Assembly: GCF_004341945.1 (NCBI RefSeq)
Contig: NZ_SMBP01000001.1
Coordinates: forward strand, 24,001-88,000
DNA from: Longicatena caecimuris
Lineage (GTDB): Bacteria > Bacillota_I > Bacilli_A > Erysipelotrichales > Erysipelotrichaceae
Length of the DNA stretch: 64,000 nucleotides
Direction: 5' to 3'
This document shows, piece by piece, positions 42,646 to 52,648 of this stretch. The notes below the pieces were generated by a model that saw only the letters and a list, made by a program, of their open reading frames with translations, did not search any database and had not been told where the DNA came from. The translations under genes and the position numbers were made by a program. Each line of letters begins with the position of its first letter. Position 1 is the first letter of the stretch.

Positions 42646-43254
42646 CAACCATGATATCTTATTTTCTGTTCCGTTGGCTATTTTTTTAATATTAGAGCGA
42701 TGACGATAAATCACCAAAATCGTCAATAACCAGCTGGCAATGATAATTTCAATACTACTATCAAATTGCCTATATGTAATGTAAAGACTACTGATAAGTG
42801 CAGCCACCATGCTAGACAACGATACCATTTTACTTAGATATAAAACAACAAGGAAAAAGAGAAAAGGAATGATGACATACCAAGCACTTTGAAAGGTAAA
42901 GATAGAAGTGCTTAATAAAAAGCCAAACATGGTTGCCACTGCCTTGCCACCACGAAATCCTGCAAAAATAGGATAACAATGTCCAAATGCAGCAGCAAAA
43001 CCGGCCCAAATACTAGCTTCGCGATCGAAGTATGATACAATGCCAACCGCAACGACAACTTTTAGGACATCGCAAGCAATGACAGAGATGCCTGCTTTTT
43101 TACCAAGTACACGTCCTGCATTGGTACCACCTAAATTCCCACTACCATAGTTTCTTACATCTGTTTTATAAAAGAGTTTCCCAATAATCAAAGCAAATGG
43201 CAGGGAACCAAGCAAATATCCTAATAAAATATATAAGATCCAATACATATTCAT
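42643..43254 (-). CDS. plsY: Glycerol-3-phosphate acyltransferase PlsY
   Basis: 203 aa, integral membrane enzyme that moves the acyl group of acyl-phosphate to glycerol-3-phosphate, the first step of phospholipid synthesis. The three conserved blocks are present: LLGYLLGSLPFALIIGK (motif 1), GSGNLGGTNAGRVLGKKAG (motif 2, phosphate-binding glycines) and FAGFRGGKAVATMFG (motif 3). Five helices are visible. Divergent from parE, an arrangement shared by many Firmicutes. Confidence 0.95.
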   Translation of the reverse strand: MNMYWILYILLGYLLGSLPFALIIGKLFYKTDVRNYGSGNLGGTNAGRVLGKKAGISVIACDVLKVVVAVGIVSYFDREASIWAGFAAAFGHCYPIFAGFRGGKAVATMFGFLLSTSIFTFQSAWYVIIPFLFFLVVLYLSKMVSLSSMVAALISSLYITYRQFDSSIEIIIASWLLTILVIYRHRSNIKKIANGTENKISWL

Positions 43255-43333
43255 AATGTCACCTCAATAACTTTCTATATGCGTTTATTTTATCATCATT
43301 TACGTTATGAGAAAAGAAAAAGCCGAAAATTAA

Positions 43334-43363
43334 ACGACACTTTTTAAAAAATTCGTATATAAT
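43334..43363 (+). promoter_or_regulatory. parE-parC promoter
   Basis: ACGACA, 18 bp, TATAAT, about 107 bp before the parE ATG. Confidence 0.5.
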
Positions 43364-43469
43364 TAGAATGTTGTTTAGTAAATACCATGAGTTTTGTTTG
43401 CGTTCAGTATGAGAATTTGATAAACTAAACAAGGTAAATTTAAGAAATAAGAGAGGAAGAGGTGATTGT

Positions 43470-45404
43470 ATGGCAGAGAAGACATATGATGGAAGCAGCA
43501 TACAGATTCTGGATGGACTTGATGCCGTACGGAAACGTCCCGGTATGTACATAGGCTCTACGGATGGTAGAGGCTTGCATCATTTGGTTTGGGAAATTGT
43601 CGATAACTCCATTGATGAAGCATTAAACGGCTTTGGAGAAACTATAAAGATAACGATTGAAAAAGATGGTGTGATCTGTGTGGAAGATGAAGGTCGCGGT
43701 ATGCCGGTAGATATGCATGTGAGCGGAGTACCTACCTTACAGGTCATCCATACTGTCTTGCACGCCGGTGGTAAATTTAGCTCACAGGGTGGCTATAAGA
43801 CAAGTGGTGGTTTACATGGTGTAGGTGCCAGTGTAGTAAATGCATTATGTTCTTGGATGGAAGTCAGTGTTTATCGTGATGGCAAGATCTATCAGATGCG
43901 TTTTGAAGATGGCGGCAAGAAAATCGGAAAGCTAGAAGTAATTGGGAAAACGAATAAAACTGGCAGTAAAACACGTTTTATGCCAGATAAGAAAATTTTC
44001 TCGACAACGCGTTTCTCTTTTTCACAGATTGCCGAACGTGCACAAGAAGATGCGTTCCTTTTAGAAGGTCTACGTTTAGTGGTGAGAGATGAACGTGAAG
44101 GAAAAGAACGTGAAGAAGTCTATCATTATGAAGAAGGTCTGGTCGCTTTCATGGAATATTTACATGAAGATAAACAAACCTTCCATAAACCAGTTGCCTT
44201 TAGCGGAGAGGTGAATGGGATTAAGGTAGATTGTGCATTTCAATATACGGATGAATATCAGGAAAATATCTTTTCTTTTGTTAATATCGTGCGTACGAAG
44301 GATGGCGGTACCCATGAAACTGGGGCACGAAATGCCTTTACAAAAGTATTCAACGATTATGCAAGAAGAAATGGCTTATTAAAAGAAAAAGAAAAGAATT
44401 TTGAAGGCAGCGATGTTCGTGAGGGATTAACGATTATTTTATCTTTAGGCATACCGGAAAATCTGTTGCAGTTTGAGGGACAGACCAAAGGTAAATTAGG
44501 AACACCGGAGGCGAAAAATGCGGTAGATTCCATTGTCAGTGAGAAATTAAACTTTTTCTTAGAAGAAAATAAAGAACTAGCAACAACCTTGATCAAAAAA
44601 ATGCAGCGTGCCAGCACAGCACGTGAAGCTGCTCGTAAGGCACGTGAGGATGCCCGTAAGGGAAAATCCAAAGGGAAGAGTGAAAAGATCCTTTCCGGTA
44701 AATTGGCCAGCGCACAATCCAAGGATGCTCGCAAAAAGGAATTATATCTGGTCGAAGGTGATTCTGCCGGAGGCAGTGCGAAGCAGGGAAGAGATTCCAA
44801 ATATCAGGCAATCTTACCTTTACGAGGTAAGGTATTAAATACAGAAAAAGCAAGTATTACCAATATTGAAAAGAATGAAGAGTTAAATACGATCATTCAT
44901 GCCTTAGGTGCCGGTGTGGGGGCAAATTTCCATGCGGAAGATTCCAATTATCATAAAGTTATCATCATGACCGATGCCGATGATGATGGTGCACATATTC
45001 AAATTTTGTTACTGACCTTCTTTTATCGCTATATGCGTGAATTGATTGAAAAAGGAATGGTATACATTGCCATGCCACCTTTATACAAATTACAAAAGGG
45101 AAAAGAAATGCGTTATGCATGGACAGATGAAGAATTAGATCAGCTGCGTAAGAACTTTCCCAAAGGCTATACATTACAGCGTTACAAAGGTCTTGGTGAG
45201 ATGAATGCCGATCAGCTTTGGGATACGACCATGTGTCCGGAAACTAGAACGCTGATTCAGGTAAGCATTGAAGATGCGGTCGTAGCTGAAAAGCGCGTTT
45301 CCGTATTAATGGGAGATAAAGCAAATCTACGCCGTGACTGGATTGAGGAAAATGTTTCCTTTACCCTGGAAGATGATTATCAAGTGGAGGTGCATAACCG
45401 ATGA
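43470..45404 (+). CDS. parE: DNA topoisomerase IV subunit B
   Basis: 644 aa. GHKL ATPase domain (about 1-220) with EIVDNSIDEA, DEGRGMPV and the glycine-rich GGLHGVGASVVNAL; transducer with the QTK-like loop QTKGKLG; TOPRIM with EGDSAGGSA and the metal DxDxD (TDADDDGAHI). SGKLASAQSK before the TOPRIM motif and pairing with an adjacent parC favour ParE over GyrB. With ParC it forms the enzyme that separates linked daughter chromosomes. AGAGGTGA precedes the ATG; the stop overlaps parC (ATGA). Confidence 0.94.
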   Translation: MAEKTYDGSSIQILDGLDAVRKRPGMYIGSTDGRGLHHLVWEIVDNSIDEALNGFGETIKITIEKDGVICVEDEGRGMPVDMHVSGVPTLQVIHTVLHAGGKFSSQGGYKTSGGLHGVGASVVNALCSWMEVSVYRDGKIYQMRFEDGGKKIGKLEVIGKTNKTGSKTRFMPDKKIFSTTRFSFSQIAERAQEDAFLLEGLRLVVRDEREGKEREEVYHYEEGLVAFMEYLHEDKQTFHKPVAFSGEVNGIKVDCAFQYTDEYQENIFSFVNIVRTKDGGTHETGARNAFTKVFNDYARRNGLLKEKEKNFEGSDVREGLTIILSLGIPENLLQFEGQTKGKLGTPEAKNAVDSIVSEKLNFFLEENKELATTLIKKMQRASTAREAARKAREDARKGKSKGKSEKILSGKLASAQSKDARKKELYLVEGDSAGGSAKQGRDSKYQAILPLRGKVLNTEKASITNIEKNEELNTIIHALGAGVGANFHAEDSNYHKVIIMTDADDDGAHIQILLLTFFYRYMRELIEKGMVYIAMPPLYKLQKGKEMRYAWTDEELDQLRKNFPKGYTLQRYKGLGEMNADQLWDTTMCPETRTLIQVSIEDAVVAEKRVSVLMGDKANLRRDWIEENVSFTLEDDYQVEVHNR

Positions 45405-47896
45405 AGAAAAAAACAGTAGAAGAAGCTGTTGATCATGCGAATGTTCTGACATCTCCTTTAGAAGAAATTATGGGGGATCGCTTTGGTCGCTATTCAAAAT
45501 ATATTATTCAGGAACGTGCTCTGCCAGATGCACGTGATGGCTTAAAACCTGTACAACGCAGGATTCTTTATGCTATGTTTGTGGACGGCAATACATGGGA
45601 TAAGGCCTATCGAAAAAGTGCGAAGACCGTTGGTTTGGTTATTGGTAATTACCATCCTCATGGGGATTCTTCGGTATATGATGCGATGGTGCGCATGTCA
45701 CAAGATTGGAAAATACGTACACCCCAGATTGATATGCAGGGGAACAATGGATCTATTGATGATGATCCGGCAGCGGCTATGCGTTATACCGAAGCGCGTT
45801 TAGGTAAGATCAGTGAATATCTGCTGCAAGATATTGATAAGGATACTGTTAGCTGGGCTCCTAATTTTGATGATACAGCAATGGAACCTACCGTATTGCC
45901 TGCTCGCTATCCCAACCTTTTAGTAAATGGGATTACTGGTATCGCAGCCGGTTATGCGACCAATATTCCACCTCATAACTTAGGAGAGTGTATTGATGCC
46001 AGCATATATCGCATTCAGCATCCAGATTGCACATTGGATGATTTGATGGAATTTGTACAAGGCCCTGATTTTCCTACCGGAGGTATCGTGCAGGGATTAG
46101 ATGGTATCAAAGATGCCTTTACAAGTGGTAAAGGACGTATCATGGTGCGCAGTAAGGTATCAATAGAGCAAACAAAGACGGTACAGCAGATTGTTGTGCA
46201 TGAAATTCCTTATGAAGTTGTCAAAAGCAACATGGTGAAAAAGATTGATGACATTCGATTGAATAAAAAAATTGATGGTATCTTAGATGTTCGTGATGAA
46301 AGTGATCGTAATGGATTACGAGTCGTCATTGATTTGAAAAAGGATGCCGATGCCCAGCTTATTTTGAATTATTTATATAAGAATACCGACCTTCAGGTAT
46401 CGTATAACTATAATGTGATTGCCATAAAGGATAAACGTCCGGTTCAAATGGGCTTGGCAGCGATGCTAGATGCTTTTATTGCCCATCGCCGTGAAGTTAT
46501 TTTACGGCGCAGTGCCTTTGATCTGGATAAAAAAGAAAAACGCTGTCATATCTTAGAGGGCTTAATCAAAGCAGTATCTATTTTAGATGAAATTATCGCC
46601 TTGATTCGCTCTAGTAAAGATAAAGCAGATTCCAAAGTAAAGATCATTGAAGCATTTGGTTTTAGTGAACCACAAGCGGAAGCAATTGTCACAATGCGCC
46701 TTTATCGCTTATCAAATACCGATATCACGCAGTTGCGTGAAGAATTTGCTAATTTGCAAGCGGAAATTAAAGAACTGCACGAAATTCTGGAAGATCCGAA
46801 AAAATTAAAGAAAGTGATGGTTGCGGAATTAAAAGAAGTGAAAAAAGCTTTCCCTACGCCACGTTTAACAAAAATCGAACATGAAATCGAGGAAATCGTC
46901 ATTGATAAGGTTGCTATGATTCCTCAAGAACAAGTCATGTTCACAATTTCTCGCGATGGTTATGTGAAACGCGTGTCAATGCGCAGTTATGGTGCAGCAA
47001 ATGATGCAATGACGGGCATTAAGGAAGGCGATCATTTGATTGGTTATGGAGAAGTGAATACGTTAGATAACATCCTCTTCTTTACCTCAAAGGGTACATA
47101 TGGATATGTGCCGGTCTATGAAGTTGATGATGCGAAATGGAAAGAAATTGGTTCGCATATCAATTCAAAGATTAAAATAACATCGGATGAAAAAATAACA
47201 GATGCTTTCATTGTCAAAGATTTTAAAACAAATGCGTATATGCTTTCCATTACCCGCCATGGCTTGGTCAAGAAAACCGCAATTTGTGAATATGAGGTAT
47301 CACGCAACAATAAAACCATGAGCAATATGAAGCTGTTGGAAGATGATGAAGTCGTACAGACATATGTAGCATATGAAGAAGATGAGATTTTGATTGCTTC
47401 CAAAAAAGGTTATATCACACGCTATCCAATCTCTTTGATACCGGCAACTTCACCACGTTCAAAGGGTGTAAAAGCGATGAATTTGGTTGAGGATGAAATT
47501 GCGAGTGCCCTGATTTATAACAATGATAATCGCCAGCTGGTTGTCTTTAGTGATGATTGTGCATGCAAACGTATGAAGCTGACAGATATCGATGTAACAG
47601 GGCGACCTACCAAAGGCAGTATGCTATGTAAAAAAGTAAAATCCAAACCATATCACATTGCTTATATCAGTCTACATGACTTAAATGATGAAATTGTGAT
47701 TGCAAATAGTGAGATCCATAAGGTGGTTTCAAAGGACATTCCACTTATGGCAAAGGATGCAACGTTCTCTGCTATGTTAAAGGGAATTACGGATTTCTAT
47801 TTGTTAAAAGAACTTCCTAAAGTAGAACTTCGTGAACTACCTAAACAGGAAGAAGTGGAAGAAGAAGATTTTGAAGCTTTATCACTGTTTGAATAA
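45401..47896 (+). CDS. parC: DNA topoisomerase IV subunit A
   Basis: 831 aa. The breakage-reunion domain has catalytic Tyr129 (AMRYTEARLG). The quinolone-determining region reads HPHGDSSVYDAM, with Ser91 and Asp94 at the positions of S. aureus Ser80 and Glu84, so the serine is of the sensitive type. The C-terminal domain is a beta-pinwheel without the GyrA box (QRRGGKG), consistent with ParC. It begins inside the parE stop, so the two subunits are coupled. An acidic tail (EEVEEEDFEALSLFE) closes the protein. Confidence 0.94.
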   Translation: MKKKTVEEAVDHANVLTSPLEEIMGDRFGRYSKYIIQERALPDARDGLKPVQRRILYAMFVDGNTWDKAYRKSAKTVGLVIGNYHPHGDSSVYDAMVRMSQDWKIRTPQIDMQGNNGSIDDDPAAAMRYTEARLGKISEYLLQDIDKDTVSWAPNFDDTAMEPTVLPARYPNLLVNGITGIAAGYATNIPPHNLGECIDASIYRIQHPDCTLDDLMEFVQGPDFPTGGIVQGLDGIKDAFTSGKGRIMVRSKVSIEQTKTVQQIVVHEIPYEVVKSNMVKKIDDIRLNKKIDGILDVRDESDRNGLRVVIDLKKDADAQLILNYLYKNTDLQVSYNYNVIAIKDKRPVQMGLAAMLDAFIAHRREVILRRSAFDLDKKEKRCHILEGLIKAVSILDEIIALIRSSKDKADSKVKIIEAFGFSEPQAEAIVTMRLYRLSNTDITQLREEFANLQAEIKELHEILEDPKKLKKVMVAELKEVKKAFPTPRLTKIEHEIEEIVIDKVAMIPQEQVMFTISRDGYVKRVSMRSYGAANDAMTGIKEGDHLIGYGEVNTLDNILFFTSKGTYGYVPVYEVDDAKWKEIGSHINSKIKITSDEKITDAFIVKDFKTNAYMLSITRHGLVKKTAICEYEVSRNNKTMSNMKLLEDDEVVQTYVAYEEDEILIASKKGYITRYPISLIPATSPRSKGVKAMNLVEDEIASALIYNNDNRQLVVFSDDCACKRMKLTDIDVTGRPTKGSMLCKKVKSKPYHIAYISLHDLNDEIVIANSEIHKVVSKDIPLMAKDATFSAMLKGITDFYLLKELPKVELRELPKQEEVEEEDFEALSLFE

Positions 47897-47940
47897 AGCA
47901 TAAAAAAACGATTGGATATGTAAATACGAAGATTAGCAAA

Positions 47941-47980
47941 AATAGAACTCAAAGGGATAACACCGGAGTTCTATTTTTTT
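47941..47980 (+). terminator. parE-parC terminator
   Basis: AATAGAACTC and GAGTTCTATT form a 10-bp stem followed by TTTTT. Confidence 0.85.
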
Positions 47981-48134
47981 GCGTGAAAATTACGATAGTG
48001 ATAATGAAATAATGAATCTTAAAGAAACCTGTGATATCCAAAGATACATCGTATTTCTAATGATCCCTGCAATTCACAAAGAACTTTTAATTTTGCAGAA
48101 TAGGCAATTCCATACCATCATCACAGGGTGAATA

Positions 48135-48143
48135 TGGTATAAT
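48135..48143 (+). promoter_or_regulatory. Extended -10 promoter for the MutS-like/topB operon
   Basis: TGGTATAAT, 27 bp before the ATG. Confidence 0.6.
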
Positions 48144-48169
48144 GATACCTATGAGAGAGGAGTTTTATC

Positions 48170-49969
48170 ATGGACGCCGCATATATTCAAACAAAAATAA
48201 AACAATTAACAGAACAATTCACACGGATGCAACAGCAATCGCATCAATTTTCGATTATAAGATTGCTGGAAGTAGCATTGTTTGTATTCTGCTTTTATAA
48301 GGGGTATCAAGATACAGGATGGCTATGGTATGGAGGCTGTGGCCTTGTTTTATGTATGTTTTTTCTAACTGTTTATAAACATACGGAAATAAAAAGCACG
48401 ATGGAAGATACGCAGCTGCTAAAGGAAGCATATGAAGATATCGTAAAACGAAAAGGGAATGATTGGAAAAACTTCTTGGATGAGGGCAGTGATTTTCTTA
48501 CTGAAAAAACCACACAGGCATACGATTTAGATATCTTTGGCAAGGCTAGCTTATTTCAGTATCTTAGCGTTGCGAAAACCGAAGAAGGCAGAGCTGCTTT
48601 AGCTGCTGCATTCAGCTGGCAATTCGTTGCTAAAGAAACGATTTTAAAACGCCAAGAAGCGGTGAAGGAGTGCGTGCAACAGGAAGCATTCACAATGGAA
48701 ATGGTTCAGTTGTTAAAGTTATTTGAAAAGCATGGGCGAAAACGAAAAAAACGCCTGTTAGATAAATTTTACGCGGATTTACAAAAAGCAAGCAAACCAC
48801 AATCGCTCTTAGCTCATTTGTTATCTTATGGTTTGCCTTGTATCACTTTATTAGGATTGATCGGAATGGCTTTTTTAGGTAAAAGTTATCTACTGTTTAG
48901 TGTTGGTTTTACACTATCGTTATGTGTATCACTTTTGGCTACGCTATCGCATGGCGAACAACTGGCAACAGTTGGAAAGATGCAAGAGCTGATGAAGGAT
49001 TATGAACGTATGATCAAAAGAATGCAGGAAACAAGCTTTCATAGTGCGTATCTTTTAGAATTGCAGCAACGTTTACAAGATGCCAAGCAAGGCATGAACC
49101 ACCTGAATATCTTATTAGGGTTTGTCCAGGCACGTAATAATTTTATTATGAATATTTTATTGAACGGTTGTTTCTTGTTAGATTTTCACTGTGCCAGAGC
49201 TTATCACAACTGGCGGCAGAAATATGGCATTCATGTAGAAACATGGCTAAAAGCGATTGGTCAGATGGAAATGCTGGTATCCCTTGCGCAATTGTCTTAT
49301 GCCAAAGATACGGTGACATTTCCTACACTGCTTGTACAAGAACAGCCATCCTTTACTATGGAGGGCATGCACCATCCGTTATTACAAGAGCAGGAAGCAG
49401 TCAAAAATAACTTTGCTGCGAAAGATGGTTCTTATGTAATTACGGGTAGTAATATGTCAGGAAAGACGACGTTTTTACGAACGATTGGGATGAACATGAT
49501 CTTATTACATGCCGGGGCTATGGTATGTGCAAAAACTTGTAGCTCTGCTATCGTACATGTATATACAAGTATGCGAGTACAAGATGATGTTAGTGAAGGG
49601 ATTTCGACCTTTTATGCAGAAATCTTGCGCATTAAGGAAATGATGGATGCCAGCAAGACAAAAGAGCCTATGCTGGTGTTAATTGATGAAATCTTTAAAG
49701 GCACCAATAGCGCAGATCGTATTCAGTGTGCTATTCAAGCGATCAAACGATTGCATCAGCCTTGGATCATCACCATGGTGTCTACACATGATTTTGAATT
49801 ATGTGACTTAGAAAACAATAATCAAATACAGGCAAAGAATTATCATTTCTCAGAGTATTATGAAAAGGATCGTATCTGTTTTGATTATACTTTGAAACAA
49901 GGACGCTGTCAGACAACAAATGCAAAGCAATTAATGAAGCTGGCAGGCTTTTGGGAGGATGAGCAATGA
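48170..49969 (+). CDS. Membrane-anchored MutS-like ATPase
   Basis: 599 aa. Two N-terminal membrane helices (about 30-46 and 51-69) and a second hydrophobic pair (about 222-262) precede a MutS domain V ATPase: Walker A TGSNMSGKTTFLR (424 on), the MutS-type DDVSEGISTFYAEI, Walker B MLVLIDEIFKGTNSADR (about 500) and STHDFELC. The mismatch-binding domain I (with its Phe-x-Glu) is absent, and the helical lever region is interrupted by membrane segments, so classical mismatch repair is unlikely. It overlaps topB (ATGA). Function unknown; perhaps a DNA-structure sensor at the membrane. Confidence 0.85.
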   Translation: MDAAYIQTKIKQLTEQFTRMQQQSHQFSIIRLLEVALFVFCFYKGYQDTGWLWYGGCGLVLCMFFLTVYKHTEIKSTMEDTQLLKEAYEDIVKRKGNDWKNFLDEGSDFLTEKTTQAYDLDIFGKASLFQYLSVAKTEEGRAALAAAFSWQFVAKETILKRQEAVKECVQQEAFTMEMVQLLKLFEKHGRKRKKRLLDKFYADLQKASKPQSLLAHLLSYGLPCITLLGLIGMAFLGKSYLLFSVGFTLSLCVSLLATLSHGEQLATVGKMQELMKDYERMIKRMQETSFHSAYLLELQQRLQDAKQGMNHLNILLGFVQARNNFIMNILLNGCFLLDFHCARAYHNWRQKYGIHVETWLKAIGQMEMLVSLAQLSYAKDTVTFPTLLVQEQPSFTMEGMHHPLLQEQEAVKNNFAAKDGSYVITGSNMSGKTTFLRTIGMNMILLHAGAMVCAKTCSSAIVHVYTSMRVQDDVSEGISTFYAEILRIKEMMDASKTKEPMLVLIDEIFKGTNSADRIQCAIQAIKRLHQPWIITMVSTHDFELCDLENNNQIQAKNYHFSEYYEKDRICFDYTLKQGRCQTTNAKQLMKLAGFWEDEQ

Positions 49970-52134
49970 AAACACTGGTATTAGCAGAAAAACCATCGGT
50001 TGGTAAAGAATTGGGGCGTGTCTTAGGTTGTACGATGGCCAAAGATGGCTATATGGAAAATAAACAATATGTGGTCACCTGGGCTTTTGGGCATCTGGTG
50101 GAGTTAGCAGATCCTAGTGAATATGATAAACGTTATGAAACTTGGGATATGCAAGATCTGCCAATGTTACCGGAGAAGATGAAACTTAAGGTTATTTCAC
50201 AAACGGCTCGTCAATACCGATTGGTGAAGACATTGTTGCAACGTAAGGATGTGACACAGATCATCATTGCGACTGATGCGGGTAGAGAAGGCGAATTGGT
50301 TGCTCGTTGGATCATAGATAAGGCCAATTGTCATAAGCCGATGCAACGTTTATGGATATCTTCGCAGACGGATAAAGCAATCAAAGAAGGTTTTGCCCAT
50401 CTGCGTCCTGCAAAGGAATTTGAGCCCTTATATAAAAGTGCGGTATGTCGGGCAGAGGCTGATTGGCTGGTTGGGTTAAATGTTACCAGAGCATTGACCT
50501 GCAAATACAATGCACAGCTGTCTGCCGGACGTGTCCAGACACCAACACTAGCGATGATTGTTGCGCGTGAAGAAGAAATTCGCCACTTTCAGCCGAAGGA
50601 ATTTGCAACCATCAAAGTAGAACTGGATGGCTTTGTCATGGAATATCGAAAGCAAGGGCAGGCGGCCTTATTTGATTTGGCATTGGCCGAGCAATTGCAA
50701 CATTCCTTAGCCCATGGGAATATCACCATTGATAAAGTAGAATGCAGCAGCAAGAAGGAATTGCCGCCACAGCTTTATGATCTGACGGAATTGCAACGTG
50801 ATGCTAATAAACGTTTTGGTTTTAGTGCAAAATATACGTTAAATCTCATGCAAAGCTTATATGAAACGCATAAAGTATTAACCTATCCACGGAGTGATTC
50901 TCGTTATTTATCCGCAGATATCGTTCCTACATTAAAAGAGCGTTTGCAAGCGATTGCCATTGATGCCTATGAGCCATTTGCGCATATGATCTTAAAAAAG
51001 GGAATCAAGGTAAACAAGCGTATTGTGGATGATAGCAAGGTGAGTGATCATCATGCCATCATTCCAACAGAAGAATATGTTGAGCTGCAGCGTTTGAGTC
51101 ATGATGAACGTTGTATCTATGATTTGGTTATTCGCCGCTTTTTAGCGGTTTTATCCGATGTGTGCCTATATGAAAAGACACGCATTGAAGGATCTTGCAA
51201 TAAACATCATTTCTTTGCGAGCGGGAAGATCATGAAGCAGGCAGGCTGGCGCAGTTTATATCAGCGTAATGATGTTTTCGATGAGGAAGAGGAAGAAGAA
51301 ATACAAAGTCTGCCAATCGTAAAACAAGGGCAGAACTATGCGATACGCCAAGTCATCAAACAGAAATCATTTACAAAACCACCGCTTCGTTATACTGAAG
51401 CAAGTTTGCTGTCAGCAATGGAACATCCTGCAAAATTTATTCACAATGCAAAATGGAAACAAGTGTTAGAAGATGCCAATGGTATCGGTACGGTAGCTAC
51501 TCGTGCGGATATCATTGAAAAGCTCTTTCATGTAAATTATATTGAAAAAAGAGGGAATACCATTTATCCTTTAAGCAAGGGTATCCAATTGATCAACCTT
51601 GTTCCAGAACAATTGCGTTCGCCTTTGTTAACGGCACAATGGGAGGATAAGCTGACAAAGATCAGTCAACAGCAATTAAAGCCACAGCAGTTCATGAAAG
51701 AGATGAGAAGCTATGCGGCAAGTTTGGTAGAAGCGGTGAAACAAAGCGAAGCCAGTTATCGCCACGATAATATGACACAGAAAAAGTGTCCGGAATGTGG
51801 CAATTATTTGTTGGAAGTAAATGGGAAGCGTGGAAAACGCTTGGTTTGCAGCAATCCTGCATGCAAGTATAAACAAAATCTTACCTTAAACAGCAATGCC
51901 CGTTGTCCTAACTGTCATAAGAAATTGACGGTAGTCGGAGAAAAAGAAAAACGCTTATATACGTGTACTTGTGGTTTCCGTGAGAAATTTGATCGTTTTA
52001 ATGAACAGTTGAAACAAAAAAACAATAAAGCAGGGAAGCAGGAGCTGAAAGCGTATATGCGTAAACAGGAACAGGCAGTGAAACAAGAAAAAAGTGCGTT
52101 TCAATTAGCTTGGGAAGCGGCATTAAAAAAATAG
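49966..52134 (+). CDS. topB: DNA topoisomerase III
   Basis: 722 aa, type IA topoisomerase. The TOPRIM domain starts MKTLVLAEKPSVGKELGRVLG and contains IIATDAGREGELVARWI. The nucleophilic Tyr is about Tyr307 in LTYPRSDSRYL. SAGRVQTPTLAMIV is the other classical block. Two C-terminal zinc ribbons are visible (CPECG...CSNPAC and CPNCHKK...CTC). It relaxes and decatenates DNA, mostly by resolving recombination and replication intermediates. Translation is coupled to the MutS-like gene. Confidence 0.95.
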   Translation: MKTLVLAEKPSVGKELGRVLGCTMAKDGYMENKQYVVTWAFGHLVELADPSEYDKRYETWDMQDLPMLPEKMKLKVISQTARQYRLVKTLLQRKDVTQIIIATDAGREGELVARWIIDKANCHKPMQRLWISSQTDKAIKEGFAHLRPAKEFEPLYKSAVCRAEADWLVGLNVTRALTCKYNAQLSAGRVQTPTLAMIVAREEEIRHFQPKEFATIKVELDGFVMEYRKQGQAALFDLALAEQLQHSLAHGNITIDKVECSSKKELPPQLYDLTELQRDANKRFGFSAKYTLNLMQSLYETHKVLTYPRSDSRYLSADIVPTLKERLQAIAIDAYEPFAHMILKKGIKVNKRIVDDSKVSDHHAIIPTEEYVELQRLSHDERCIYDLVIRRFLAVLSDVCLYEKTRIEGSCNKHHFFASGKIMKQAGWRSLYQRNDVFDEEEEEEIQSLPIVKQGQNYAIRQVIKQKSFTKPPLRYTEASLLSAMEHPAKFIHNAKWKQVLEDANGIGTVATRADIIEKLFHVNYIEKRGNTIYPLSKGIQLINLVPEQLRSPLLTAQWEDKLTKISQQQLKPQQFMKEMRSYAASLVEAVKQSEASYRHDNMTQKKCPECGNYLLEVNGKRGKRLVCSNPACKYKQNLTLNSNARCPNCHKKLTVVGEKEKRLYTCTCGFREKFDRFNEQLKQKNNKAGKQELKAYMRKQEQAVKQEKSAFQLAWEAALKK

Positions 52135-52155
52135 ATTGGATAGGAGGAATAGCAT

Positions 52156-52524
52156 ATGTTTGAAGTGGAAGATCCAGTATTTGATATCGTACCTGCCATC
52201 ATCGGGATTATATTTGTTATTGTCATTGGTATTTTTGTGGTGGCAATTGTTCGTGGTATTGCACAATGGCAGCGTAATAATCATGCAGAACAAGAATCGC
52301 ATCGAGCATGTATTGTCACAAAACGCATAGATGTAGATCATTATGGCAATGGTGATAATGTTTCATCAAGTACAACAACTTACTACGTCACTTTTGAATT
52401 AGAAAATGGCGAGCGTAGAGAATTTCGCGTGTCTGGTAAATTGTATGGACAACTTGCGGAAAAAGATCAAGGTGAATTACAATTTCAGGGTACGCGCTTC
52501 TTAAGTTTTCAGCGTAATGTTTGA
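52156..52524 (+). CDS. DUF2500 family membrane protein
   Basis: 122 aa. One N-terminal membrane helix (about 12-34) precedes a small beta domain: CIVTKRIDVDHYGNGDNVSSSTTTYYVTFELENGERREFRVSG, GELQFQGTRFLSFQR. The SSSTTTYYVTFE pattern and the final FQGTRxLxF are diagnostic of DUF2500. No function is known. It follows topB by 21 bp with AGGAGG before the ATG, and is the last gene of the operon. Confidence 0.85.
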   Translation: MFEVEDPVFDIVPAIIGIIFVIVIGIFVVAIVRGIAQWQRNNHAEQESHRACIVTKRIDVDHYGNGDNVSSSTTTYYVTFELENGERREFRVSGKLYGQLAEKDQGELQFQGTRFLSFQRNV

Positions 52525-52566
52525 TGAAGGTGAGCGTAATCACTTGCCTCTTTCAAATATCCAAAA

Positions 52567-52613
52567 AGAAGATTGCACAACTATGTTTATAATAGTATGC
52601 AATCTTCTTTTTT
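52567..52613. terminator. Bidirectional terminator
   Basis: AGAAGATTGCA and TGCAATCTTCT form an 11-bp stem with T's on the plus side; it separates the topB operon from the convergent NUDIX gene. Confidence 0.75.
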
Positions 52614-52648
52614 AGCTATAAGGATGCTTTTTTTGAAACTTAGTATAG

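Noticed and set aside
44357-44853. Long minus-strand frames within parE
   Set aside because: They are antisense to the conserved TOPRIM region of parE; Ser/Phe-rich composition is typical of shadow frames.
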